From assembly GCA_051866775.1 (NCBI GenBank), contig JBJDXR010000024.1, positions 1 to 45,148 of the forward strand: a DNA stretch of 45,148 nt. Reading direction: 5' to 3'. A program made the translations under genes and the position numbers. The stretch comes from RUG626 sp051866775 (GTDB taxonomy: Bacteria > Bacillota > Clostridia > Oscillospirales > Oscillospiraceae). Shown here piece after piece: positions 32,016 through 38,844 of this stretch. A model generated the notes under the pieces. The model worked only from the letters and a program-made list of their open reading frames with translations, ran no database searches and was not told where the DNA came from. The number at the start of each line of letters is the position of its first letter. Within the stretch, counting starts at the first letter, position 1.

Positions 32016-32550
32016 TATGAAGCATGCGGCCCAAAAGCTGCTTGAGTGGTTGGGAAAAAACAAATACGTGCTGGCAGTGCTGCTGTTCGGAGTTTTCCTG
32101 TTAATGCTTCCGCATGGGGAGGAGAAGAAGGCCGAGGAGAAGAGCACGGAGACAAGTGAAGAAACGGAGTTTTCTCAGGCGGAGCTTGAGAGCAGGCTCG
32201 GGGACATACTGTCAAAGATCGACGGAGCGGGAGAGGTGGACGTTATGCTCACATTTAAGAGCGGAGCTGAGCGGGTCGTTGCGTCGGATACACAGACATC
32301 GGAAACCGAAAGCGGAGGTGAAGGGAACAGCGAAAAGAGCCGTGAGGAGAGCGTGACGACAGTCATAGTCTCAACAGGCAGCGGGGTGGATGAGGCGGTC
32401 ACGCTTAAATACATATATCCGGAGTATCAGGGGGCCTTAATTGTGGCTCAGGGCGCTGGCAGTGCTTCTGTCAGGCTGGATATCATCGAGGCCGTGGCGG
32501 CTGTCACAGGGCTGCCCACCGACAGCATCAAGGTCGTCAAGATGAAGTGA
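32005..32550 (+). CDS. spoIIIAG: SpoIIIAG, ring-forming channel protein
   Basis: SpoIIIAG forms the large ring of the mother-cell/forespore channel. One membrane helix (about 19-36, after LEWLGKNKYVLAVL) is followed by a charged linker and a C-terminal ring-building-motif domain with GEVDVMLTF, then VTTVIVSTG and LTGLPTDSIKVVKM-like sequence (here VTGLPTDSIKVVKMK). Two ATGs (32005 and 32017) are possible, giving 181 or 177 aa. The gap to spoIIIAH holds two tandem hairpins. Confidence 0.93.
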   Translation: MKIDMKHAAQKLLEWLGKNKYVLAVLLFGVFLLMLPHGEEKKAEEKSTETSEETEFSQAELESRLGDILSKIDGAGEVDVMLTFKSGAERVVASDTQTSETESGGEGNSEKSREESVTTVIVSTGSGVDEAVTLKYIYPEYQGALIVAQGAGSASVRLDIIEAVAAVTGLPTDSIKVVKMK

Positions 32551-32578
32551 AATAAGGTTTAAAATCGGCGCGCCGCTC

Positions 32579-32611
32579 GCCGCAAAAGCGGCAGCTGCGC
32601 AAGTGGCGCAG
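32579..32611 (+). other. Two tandem hairpins between spoIIIAG and spoIIIAH
   Basis: GCCGC (32579-32583)/GCGGC (32588-32592) with an AAAA loop is followed by CTGCGC (32595-32600)/GCGCAG (32606-32611). There is no T-run. The spoIIIAH ribosome binding site is directly downstream, so they may affect translation or mRNA cleavage. Confidence 0.6.
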
Positions 32612-32627
32612 AAGCTGGGAGGTTATG

Positions 32628-33248
32628 ATGAAAGTATTCAAGAGAAACGCGGTTATAATAACGGTATTGCTGTTTGTGTGCGCGGCGGTTTATTTAAACT
32701 GGTCGTATAACAAGAAGGCTGAGGAAGCCGCAGGGACGGAAAACGCCGCTGAGAACGATATCGAGGCGTCCACTGACACGGACGCTCAGACAAAGGCTGA
32801 GACGCTGTCAGACACCGCCGCCGGAGACGAAGCCGGGCTTTTCTATACCGGCAATGTTGCGGAAAGCACAGGAACCTCGGCGCTCAGCGCTGAGCTTAAG
32901 GAGTATTTTGCCGAGGTGCGTCTTGAGCGTCAGCAGGCCAGAGACGAGGCCTCCGCCACGCTCCAGACCGTCGCAGAGGCCGAGGGCGCGTCACAGGAGA
33001 CTATAGACGAAGCCCTGTCACAGATGACCCAGATAGCCCAGTGGACGGTCAAGGAAGCGGAGATTGAAAACCTTATCCGGGCAAAGGGATTTTTGGACTG
33101 CGTAGTGTATCTGTCTGAGGACGGAGCGTCCGTGACGGTGGCCGCGGAGGATGGCTTGTCAAACGTATCTGTGGCAAAGATCACGGACGTGATCCTGAGT
33201 GAGACAGATTTTACCGCGGATCAGCTTACAGTGACAGAAATTAAATAA
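32628..33248 (+). CDS. spoIIIAH: SpoIIIAH, channel protein that pairs with SpoIIQ
   Basis: SpoIIIAH binds forespore SpoIIQ and links the two membranes. One N-terminal membrane helix (about 7-24) precedes a long acidic linker rich in Ala, Glu and Thr, and then a C-terminal ring-building domain (about 95-206, ERQQARDEA ... AKITDVILSET). ATG 32625 and 32628 are both possible; the GGGAGG at 32617-32622 is better spaced for 32628, giving 206 aa. It is the last gene of the spoIIIA operon. Confidence 0.93.
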   Translation: MKVFKRNAVIITVLLFVCAAVYLNWSYNKKAEEAAGTENAAENDIEASTDTDAQTKAETLSDTAAGDEAGLFYTGNVAESTGTSALSAELKEYFAEVRLERQQARDEASATLQTVAEAEGASQETIDEALSQMTQIAQWTVKEAEIENLIRAKGFLDCVVYLSEDGASVTVAAEDGLSNVSVAKITDVILSETDFTADQLTVTEIK

Positions 33249-33358
33249 CTTATGCTTTATTTTTTCTGAACCTTGTGTTATTATGGTTTAAAAATAAATG
33301 CCTGTGCCATGGACTTTTTTCATCGGCGGGGCCATCACGTTAGCTTGGAGTGTTTACT

Positions 33359-33736
33359 ATGGGAGAAAACAGTAAGGATTATGTAACCCATCCCGATGAT
33401 AAGGGGAGCATCAACATCTCTGAGGAGGTGATCGCGGTCATCGCTGCGAATGCCGCGCTTGAGACCGAAGGGGTCGCCTCACTATCAGCCTCCCTTGGCA
33501 AGGACATTGCCGAGCGTCTCGGTAAGAGGAACCAGACGAAGGGCGTAAGAATAGCTGTTGAGGACGAGATAATACTTGTGGATGTATACATTATGGTGAA
33601 GATGGGTGTATCAGTCAGCAAGGTAGGTGTGCAGGTACAGGAGGCGGTGGCCTCAAATATCGAGTCTATGACAGGCTTCTCCGTGGCGGAGGTCAATGTC
33701 CACGTCTGCGGGATCGCCTTTGATCGGGACAGATAA
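33359..33736 (+). CDS. Asp23/Gls24 family envelope stress protein (YqhY-like)
   Basis: This is a protein of 125 aa with the Asp23 core: GSINISEEVIAVIAANAAL, then GVRIAVEDEIILVDVYIMVKMG, and a final VNVHVCGIAF. Proteins of this family bind the cell envelope or accompany fatty acid synthesis genes; B. subtilis YqhY sits between accC and nusB, and here too the gene precedes nusB. ATG 33359 has GGAG eight bases before it. The frame reaches three codons further upstream (GTG 33350). accB and accC are absent from this site. Confidence 0.92.
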   Translation: MGENSKDYVTHPDDKGSINISEEVIAVIAANAALETEGVASLSASLGKDIAERLGKRNQTKGVRIAVEDEIILVDVYIMVKMGVSVSKVGVQVQEAVASNIESMTGFSVAEVNVHVCGIAFDRDR

Positions 33737-33747
33737 CGGATTCAGGC

Positions 33748-33781
33748 TTTCGGGGTGATCCGCTTTTGGACCGCCCCGAAA
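33748..33781 (+). other. Hairpin between the Asp23-family gene and nusB
   Basis: TTTCGGGG (33748-33755) pairs with CCCCGAAA (33774-33781), enclosing an imperfect inner helix (TCC/GGA). No T-run follows, so termination is doubtful. Confidence 0.6.
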
Positions 33782-33802
33782 TTATGTGCAGACTTATGAG
33801 AA

Positions 33803-33838
33803 AGGAGCGGCAGTATTGCCGCTTTGCGTGAAGATATG
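33803..33838 (+). promoter_or_regulatory. Shine-Dalgarno, hairpin and start of nusB
   Basis: AGGAG (33803-33807) lies 28 bases before ATG 33836. A perfect hairpin GCGGCA (33807-33812)/TGCCGC (33817-33822) sits between them. Folding would bring the site near the start codon. A 7-codon frame from TTG 33816 also ends over this ATG. Confidence 0.5.
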
Positions 33839-34288
33839 AACAGAACAGAAGCCAGAGAGATAGCTGTTAGACTGTGCTTTGAGATATCATCAAAGGAATG
33901 CCCGGCTGATGAGATATTGGCGCACTTCTTTGACAGCGAGTATTATGATACCTTGGCCGCGGAGGACAAGGTTTTTTCCTCATATCCGGATGAGCGGCAG
34001 AAGGAGTATATAGAGCAGCTTGTGAGAGGTATCGGCGCCCACTCTGCGGAGCTTGACGGTTATGTAGCCAAATACTCCCGGGGCTGGCAGTTCGGGCGTA
34101 TATCCCGCACAGCCCTGGCGGTGATAAAGACGGCGATGTATGAGATAATGTATATGCCGGATATACCCACGGGCGTTGCGGTGAACGAGGCGGTTGAGAT
34201 CGCAAAGCACTATGATGAGCCGGAGACCGTATCCTTTGTAAACGGCGTCCTCGGTTCCTTTGCAAGAGAAGAGCTGAAGGAAATATGA
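33836..34288 (+). CDS. nusB: Transcription antitermination factor NusB
   Basis: NusB, with NusE (S10), binds boxA RNA and promotes rRNA antitermination. The all-helical protein begins MNRTEAREIAVRLCFEI and contains the conserved RISRTALAVIKTAMYEIMYM and VNEAVEIAKHY...FVNGVLG motifs, giving 150 aa. The frame extends upstream to TTG 33824, but the family start fits ATG 33836. Its Shine-Dalgarno sequence is unusually distant and is separated from the start by a hairpin. The stop codon overlaps the next gene by four bases. Confidence 0.93.
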   Translation: MNRTEAREIAVRLCFEISSKECPADEILAHFFDSEYYDTLAAEDKVFSSYPDERQKEYIEQLVRGIGAHSAELDGYVAKYSRGWQFGRISRTALAVIKTAMYEIMYMPDIPTGVAVNEAVEIAKHYDEPETVSFVNGVLGSFAREELKEI

Positions 34289-35205
34289 GAGAGCTTGCGC
34301 TGGCCTTTGATACCAGCAACTATACAACCTCCTGCGCCGTATTTGACGGAGCGGATGGGGAAAATTCAGGACGTCTTTTGGAGGTCAAACCGGGTGAGCT
34401 CGGTCTGCGCCAGTCAGACGCCCTGTTTTCTCATGTAAAAAGGCTGCCGGATATATTTGATGCGCTGCACATTGACGGAAAAGTAATTGCCGTCGGTGCG
34501 TCTGAAAAGCCGCGGGAGACTGAGGATTCCTATATGCCGTGCTTTCTGGCCGGTGTTTCACAGGCGAAGGTGCTGGCAAGGCTTCTTAACGTTCCGTATT
34601 TTGGATTTTCCCATCAGCAGGGACACATAGCCGCCGCAGCATGGTCCTCCGGACACATGGAGCTTCTTGGGACGGAGCACCTTGCATGGCATCTCTCCGG
34701 CGGCACGACGGAGCTGTTGTACGTAAGGCCGGAGGGCGTGGCCGTCCGGTGCGAGATAATAGGCGGGACAAAGGACGTGTCCGCGGGCCAGCTTATTGAC
34801 CGGACTGGGCAGGCCTTGTCGCTCCAGTTCCCGTCGGGAAAGGCTCTTGATGCGCTGTCAAAAGGCGCCGTTAAAAGGCTGTCCTACAGGCCAAAGCCGG
34901 ACGGCATGAGCTTTTCCCTGTCCGGGGTGGAGCATAAAATGCACCAGATGATAGACGCCGGCAGTCAGCCGGAGGAGATTGCCTATTTTTCCATCGCCTC
35001 CATGATCTCAGCAGTTAAAGGGGCTACGGACGCCGCAAAGAAGAAGTACGGTGATATACCTGTCCTGTATTCCGGGGGAGTGGCGTCAAACTCACTTCTG
35101 CGGGAGATGGTCCCGGAGGGGATCTTTGCCGAGCCGAGGTTTTCAACGGATAACGCCATGGGCACGGCTATTTTGACCATGAGAGCGGTGAGAGCCGGTG
35201 AATGA
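34285..35205 (+). CDS. TsaD-like (Kae1/M22 family) paralogue
   Basis: This 306-aa ASKH-fold protein resembles TsaD, the catalytic subunit that makes t6A. It keeps the metal-binding HxxxH (H110, H114 in FSHQQGHIAA), a late Asp (D289 in STDNAMG), the GGTTELL glycine loop and the SFSLSGVEHKM segment. It differs from true TsaD in two ways. The N-terminal ETSCDET motif, whose acidic residues matter for catalysis, reads DTSNYTT, and the GPGL segment is replaced by GASEKPRETED. Similar proteins sit between nusB and xseA in other Clostridia and are usually labelled peptidase M22 or Kae1-like. It is likely a paralogue with another or regulatory role. A genuine tsaD is expected elsewhere in the genome. 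Confidence 0.78.
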   Translation: MRELALAFDTSNYTTSCAVFDGADGENSGRLLEVKPGELGLRQSDALFSHVKRLPDIFDALHIDGKVIAVGASEKPRETEDSYMPCFLAGVSQAKVLARLLNVPYFGFSHQQGHIAAAAWSSGHMELLGTEHLAWHLSGGTTELLYVRPEGVAVRCEIIGGTKDVSAGQLIDRTGQALSLQFPSGKALDALSKGAVKRLSYRPKPDGMSFSLSGVEHKMHQMIDAGSQPEEIAYFSIASMISAVKGATDAAKKKYGDIPVLYSGGVASNSLLREMVPEGIFAEPRFSTDNAMGTAILTMRAVRAGE

Positions 35206-36406
35206 CAGAATATATAAGGTTTCGGAGCTTAACGAGCACATAAAACTGCTGATCGACGACGATCCGGAGCTTGCTGGGGTCTATGTAAGAGGAGAGCTTT
35301 CAAACTACAAGGTCTATCCCTCGGGGCATCACTATTTCACTATGAAGGATGAAACCGGTGCGCTCCGCTGTGTCATGTTCAAAAACAGCGCCATGAGGCT
35401 CAAATTCCGGCCGGAGAGCGGCATGAAGGTGATTGCCTTCGGACGTGTGGCTGTCTACCCCAGAGACGGGGCATATCAGCTTTACGTAAATGCCATTACG
35501 CCCGACGGGGTGGGAGATCTTCAGATGGCCTTTGAGCAGCTGAAGGAGAAGCTGTTTAAGGAGGGCCTTTTTGATAAGGAGCACAAAAAGCCCATACCGC
35601 GCTATCCGATGCGCATCGGCGTGGTCACATCCTCTGCCGGCGCGGCGGTGCATGATATAATCCGTGTCCTGCGCAAGCGCTGGCCTGCAGGAAAGATACT
35701 TCTGCTCCCCGTGAGAGTTCAGGGGGAGGAGGCCCCTCCGGAGATAGTGGGGGCCATAAGATATGCAAACCGCCACAAGGTATCTGACGTCCTTATAGTC
35801 GGGCGGGGCGGCGGCAGCATTGAGGATCTCTGGGCGTTTAATGATGAGCGGGTGGCACGGGCTATATATGACTCCGAAATACCGGTCATATCGGCCGTGG
35901 GACATGAGCCGGATGTCACCATTTCCGACTTTGTTGCGGACCTTCGGGCGGCGACCCCTTCAAACGCGGCGGAGCTTTGCGCGCCGGACAGCGCGGAGCT
36001 TTCGGAATATATAGCTTCTGCCGGAGCACGGTCAAAACAGGCTATAGATAAAAAGCTGGCTCTTTACCGCCAGCAGCTCAAGGCACTCTCCGAAAAGCGT
36101 GCGCTGCAGGACCCGAGAAACTATATAGACGACAGGAGAATAAACTTAGATCACTTAAGCGCGAGGCTGGCCTCCGCCGCCGGAGCCGCGATATCCGCTA
36201 GACGCGAGCAGTTTGCCGCTGCCGCGGGAAAGCTTGACGCATTAAGCCCCCTAAAGGTACTTGGACGTGGTTATGCTATAGCAAGACGCAGCGATGGGAC
36301 TGTTATCAAGTCCGCGTCCGATGTGAGACCCGGTGACAATATACGCCTGAGGCTTAAGACAGACGAGATAGAATGTACAGTGAGACAGAGCATGGAGGTT
36401 AAGTAA
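35198..36406 (+). CDS. xseA: Exodeoxyribonuclease VII large subunit
   Basis: XseA is the catalytic subunit of exonuclease VII, which degrades single-stranded DNA. An N-terminal OB-fold (YVRGELSNYKVYPSGHHYF) precedes the nuclease core with GRGGGSIEDLWAFND and SAVGHEPDVTISDFVADLRA, then a coiled coil and the C-terminal LGRGYAIAR segment. GTG 35198 overlaps the TsaD-like gene by eight bases. The length of 402 aa is somewhat short but within range. It is followed by xseB, the standard order. Confidence 0.96.
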   Translation: MNDRIYKVSELNEHIKLLIDDDPELAGVYVRGELSNYKVYPSGHHYFTMKDETGALRCVMFKNSAMRLKFRPESGMKVIAFGRVAVYPRDGAYQLYVNAITPDGVGDLQMAFEQLKEKLFKEGLFDKEHKKPIPRYPMRIGVVTSSAGAAVHDIIRVLRKRWPAGKILLLPVRVQGEEAPPEIVGAIRYANRHKVSDVLIVGRGGGSIEDLWAFNDERVARAIYDSEIPVISAVGHEPDVTISDFVADLRAATPSNAAELCAPDSAELSEYIASAGARSKQAIDKKLALYRQQLKALSEKRALQDPRNYIDDRRINLDHLSARLASAAGAAISARREQFAAAAGKLDALSPLKVLGRGYAIARRSDGTVIKSASDVRPGDNIRLRLKTDEIECTVRQSMEVK

Positions 36407-36642
36407 TGGCAGCAAAAAAGCAGACCTTTGAGGAATCCCTCTCACGCCTTGACGAGATAGTAAAGGCCCTTGAAAAGGGGGATAAGCCCTTAGATGAGGC
36501 ACTGGCCCTCTTTGAGGAGGGGACGGCTTTAGTCAAAAGCTGCAGCAAGCTCCTTGACACCGCCGAGCAGAAGGTGGTAAAGCTCCAGAAGGGAGCGGAC
36601 GGCGAACCGGTGGAGCTTCCCTTCAGCTCGGAGGAGCAGTAA
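36406..36642 (+). CDS. xseB: Exodeoxyribonuclease VII small subunit
   Basis: This is a 78-aa helical hairpin protein that wraps around XseA. FEESLSRLDEIVKALEKGD...LDEALALFEEG is the family signature. It starts one base inside the xseA stop (TAATG) and its stop overlaps the ATG of ispA by one base, so xseA, xseB and ispA are tightly coupled. Confidence 0.96.
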   Translation: MAAKKQTFEESLSRLDEIVKALEKGDKPLDEALALFEEGTALVKSCSKLLDTAEQKVVKLQKGADGEPVELPFSSEEQ

Positions 36643-37520
36643 TGGAGTTTAACGAGAAGCTGGAGCGATACAGGGCGCTGGTGGAGAACGCGCTGAAAGA
36701 TTGCCTTACTTCGGAGCAGGTGCCGTATGAAAAGCTCCTTTCCGCTATGCGTTACAGCCTGCTTGCCGGTGGAAAGCGGCTTCGCCCGGTTTTGGTGCTG
36801 GCGTTCTGCGAAGCCTGCGGGGGGGATGTTGACGCGGCCTTGCCGGTTGCCTGCGGTGTGGAGATGCTCCACACCTACTCTCTCATCCATGACGATCTTC
36901 CGTGTATGGATAATGACGATCTCCGCCGCGGAAAGCCCACAAATCACATGGTTTTCGGTGAGTTTACAGCCACGCTTGCAGGCGACGCCCTTCAGGCGGA
37001 GGCTTTTTCAAGTGTCCTTTCAGCGGACCTGTCGGCTGAAAGACTCGTAAAATGTGCAAGGGCACTTGCCGAAGCCGCCGGACATGGCGGGATCTGCGGC
37101 GGGCAGCAGCTGGACATGGATGGTGAGGGCAGGCACCTGTCAGAACGGGAGCTTAGGGAGATACATCTGCGAAAGACCTCGGCGCTCATCCGCGGCGCGT
37201 GCCTAATGGGTGTATATGCTGCAGGCGGGACACTTAAGCAGGAAAAGGCCGCTGTGGATTTTGCCGACGCCTTGGGGATGGCATTCCAGATTCGCGACGA
37301 TATACTTGACATAACTTCTACAAATGAGACTCTCGGAAAGCCGGTAGGATCAGATGCAGAAAACAGCAAGACGACCTTTGCGGTGCTGTTTGGGATAGAT
37401 GAAAGCGAGCGGCTTGTTAGGAGCTATTCGGATAAAGCGAAGAAGGCGCTGGAGGGCGCATTTGAGGACACCTCATTTTTTGATGCGCTTGCAGACGTGC
37501 TTGCTCAAAGAAACCATTGA
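36642..37520 (+). CDS. ispA: Polyprenyl (farnesyl/geranyl) diphosphate synthase
   Basis: This enzyme condenses isopentenyl and allylic diphosphates to farnesyl diphosphate for undecaprenyl and quinone chains. The first Asp-rich motif DDLPCMDND is at 84-92 and the second (RDDILD) is near 216. GGKRLRP at 43-49 and a QLDMDGEG segment complete the substrate site. The length of 292 aa is normal. The gene is upstream of dxs, which supplies the precursors. Its last codons contain the -35 box of the promoter for the OLE RNA. Confidence 0.95.
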   Translation: MEFNEKLERYRALVENALKDCLTSEQVPYEKLLSAMRYSLLAGGKRLRPVLVLAFCEACGGDVDAALPVACGVEMLHTYSLIHDDLPCMDNDDLRRGKPTNHMVFGEFTATLAGDALQAEAFSSVLSADLSAERLVKCARALAEAAGHGGICGGQQLDMDGEGRHLSERELREIHLRKTSALIRGACLMGVYAAGGTLKQEKAAVDFADALGMAFQIRDDILDITSTNETLGKPVGSDAENSKTTFAVLFGIDESERLVRSYSDKAKKALEGAFEDTSFFDALADVLAQRNH

Positions 37521-37545
37521 AAAATGAATATAAATTGTATATAAT
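37517..37545 (+). promoter_or_regulatory. SigA-type promoter for OLE RNA, overlapping the end of ispA
   Basis: TTGAAA (37517-37522) and TATAAT (37540-37545) have a 17-base spacer; the -10 is perfect. The -35 overlaps the ispA stop codon. The predicted start, about 37552, falls just at the first hairpin of the RNA. Confidence 0.8.
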
Positions 37546-37551
37546 GAATAC

Positions 37552-38215
37552 TCATCGGGACTAAGTTCCGATGATCGGCGGCGCAGTATCCTAGTCGGAA
37601 CTGCCGTCTCCTAAGAAGGGCCTAAAAATCCTTTGAAGGGCATATCGGTGAAGCCTCTTGTGTCTGCTTGGAACGCCCAGTTCCGGGTGGATGCTGGAGG
37701 GAGGCGCTTTGCGCCTGCATCAGATGGGCGACTCCTAATGGCATGGGGGCAACGACCCAGCTGGTGTGGAGACCCGACTCTGTGGACAGACGTACTCCCT
37801 TGGTGGTATGCGATCAGTCTACGGACCGGGGTTTAAACCTGTATTGCGGTGCGTTATAAAGGAATTTTTCCAAGTGCTGTGTGCAGAGTAGCCTGCCTTG
37901 AGTGGAATCTGCGGATGGAGGAGCCACGCGTCATTTGCCCCGGCCAGGGCAAATGGCGATATCCTCCTGAAATATTTTCTGCAAAAGAGGCTAAAGAGAC
38001 GGTTTGTTTCGCCATGGAAAACATCTAGGCTGTCCCTTGTGGGGCGGTTGGAGGATTGCAGTGCGGACTAAGTGGCAATCGGGTCACGGACACGGCGACG
38101 TTTCGTACGGTGCTTTAATGGGAAACCGCCTTCACGGCAACGGGAGGCAGTGCCGGGGGAAATCCAACCCGTACCTAAGCCGTAAGATTTACTCCTTCCG
38201 CTGCCGCCATCTTAC
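37552..38215 (+). ncRNA. ole: OLE RNA (ornate, large, extremophilic RNA)
   Basis: This stretch of about 660 bases has no credible gene and many stable pairings. It lies exactly where OLE RNA is known, between ispA and dxs and directly before an OapA-type membrane protein gene. It opens with a hairpin (CATCGGGA 37553-37560 with TTCCGATG 37566-37573). GGCGGC (37577-37582) can pair with GCCGCC (38203-38208) to close the whole molecule. Internal hairpins include AGGCGC (37702-37707)/GCGCCT (37711-37716) and CATTTGCCC (37932-37940)/GGGCAAATG (37947-37955). OLE is known to sit at the membrane with OapA and to affect tolerance of cold, alcohol and magnesium stress in alkaliphilic bacilli. The ends are estimates. 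Recognition is from context and structure, as I could not run a covariance model. Confidence 0.85.
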
Positions 38216-38234
38216 ATAATAAATTGATCTTTTT

Positions 38235-38268
38235 AGGAGGATAGCTGCGCTTCGCGCAACTTTCGATG
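38235..38268 (+). promoter_or_regulatory. Shine-Dalgarno, hairpin and start of oapA
   Basis: AGGAGG (38235-38240) is 25 bases before ATG 38266. A hairpin TGCGC (38246-38250)/GCGCA (38254-38258) with a TTC loop lies between them. Folding would shorten the distance. A CTG at 38245 in frame is a remote alternative start. Confidence 0.5.
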
Positions 38269-38805
38269 AAACGAAAAACAGATCCGAAATGGATCATCAA
38301 AATAGTAATTATAAGCGTCACGATGTCCATGGTGTTTTCCCTTATCTCATCGGAGATACTTGACGGCGCAGGCTATATTGTGGCGTTTGTGCTGCTGCTC
38401 GCCTTTGTCGCAGTGGGCATAGTGTTTGACGCCGTAGGCGTGGCGGTGACCTCAGCGGATGAGACGCCCTTTCACTCCATGGCCTCCCATAAGGAGCGGG
38501 GAGCGGTGGAGGCGCTGCGGCTCCTGCGGAAATCCGAGCGGGTGGCCAGCATCTGCAACGACGTGGTAGGAGATATTTCCGGAATAATAAGCGGAGCCAC
38601 TGCAGCCACCATATCGGCAAACCTTGTGAGGGACTTCAGCTTCGGGGCGGTCATCACCCAGCTCATAGTTACCGGACTTGTGGCGGGTGTGACCATCGGC
38701 GGTAAGGCGATAGGAAAGACTCTGGCCATAAACAACGACACTAAGATCGTTTTGGCTGTGGGAAAGGCCATGTCCCTTATACCCCAATCTGCTGGGAAAA
38801 AATAA
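38266..38805 (+). CDS. oapA: OLE-associated membrane protein OapA
   Basis: OapA binds OLE RNA and holds it at the membrane. The 179-aa protein has three predicted membrane helices (about 10-29, 36-60 and 125-145). Between the second and third is a charged, cytosolic-looking stretch (SADETPFHSMASHKERGAV ... LLRKSERVAS) followed by D99 and D103 in NDVVGD. That stretch resembles the DUF21 membrane domain of CNNM/CorC-type magnesium transport proteins, which fits the reported link of the OLE complex with magnesium; this is my reading from the sequence. The N- and C-termini are basic, suitable for RNA contact. The gene directly follows the OLE RNA and precedes dxs. Confidence 0.87.
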   Translation: MKRKTDPKWIIKIVIISVTMSMVFSLISSEILDGAGYIVAFVLLLAFVAVGIVFDAVGVAVTSADETPFHSMASHKERGAVEALRLLRKSERVASICNDVVGDISGIISGATAATISANLVRDFSFGAVITQLIVTGLVAGVTIGGKAIGKTLAINNDTKIVLAVGKAMSLIPQSAGKK

Positions 38806-38844
38806 AGCCCCGTGCCGCGGGGCTATTTGTTTGAGGATTTTTTT
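38806..38844 (+). terminator. Terminator-like hairpin between oapA and dxs
   Basis: AGCCCCG (38806-38812) pairs with CGGGGCT (38818-38824) around TGCCG. ATTTGTTT follows, then a T-run at 38838-38844. The T-tract is interrupted, so partial termination is more likely than complete. Confidence 0.55.

Noticed and set aside
37633..38219. Short + strand open frames (60-71 codons) inside the ispA-oapA gap
   Set aside because: They have poor start contexts, compositions unlike the neighbours (Trp- and Arg-rich) and overlap the strong RNA pairings. The region fits OLE RNA.
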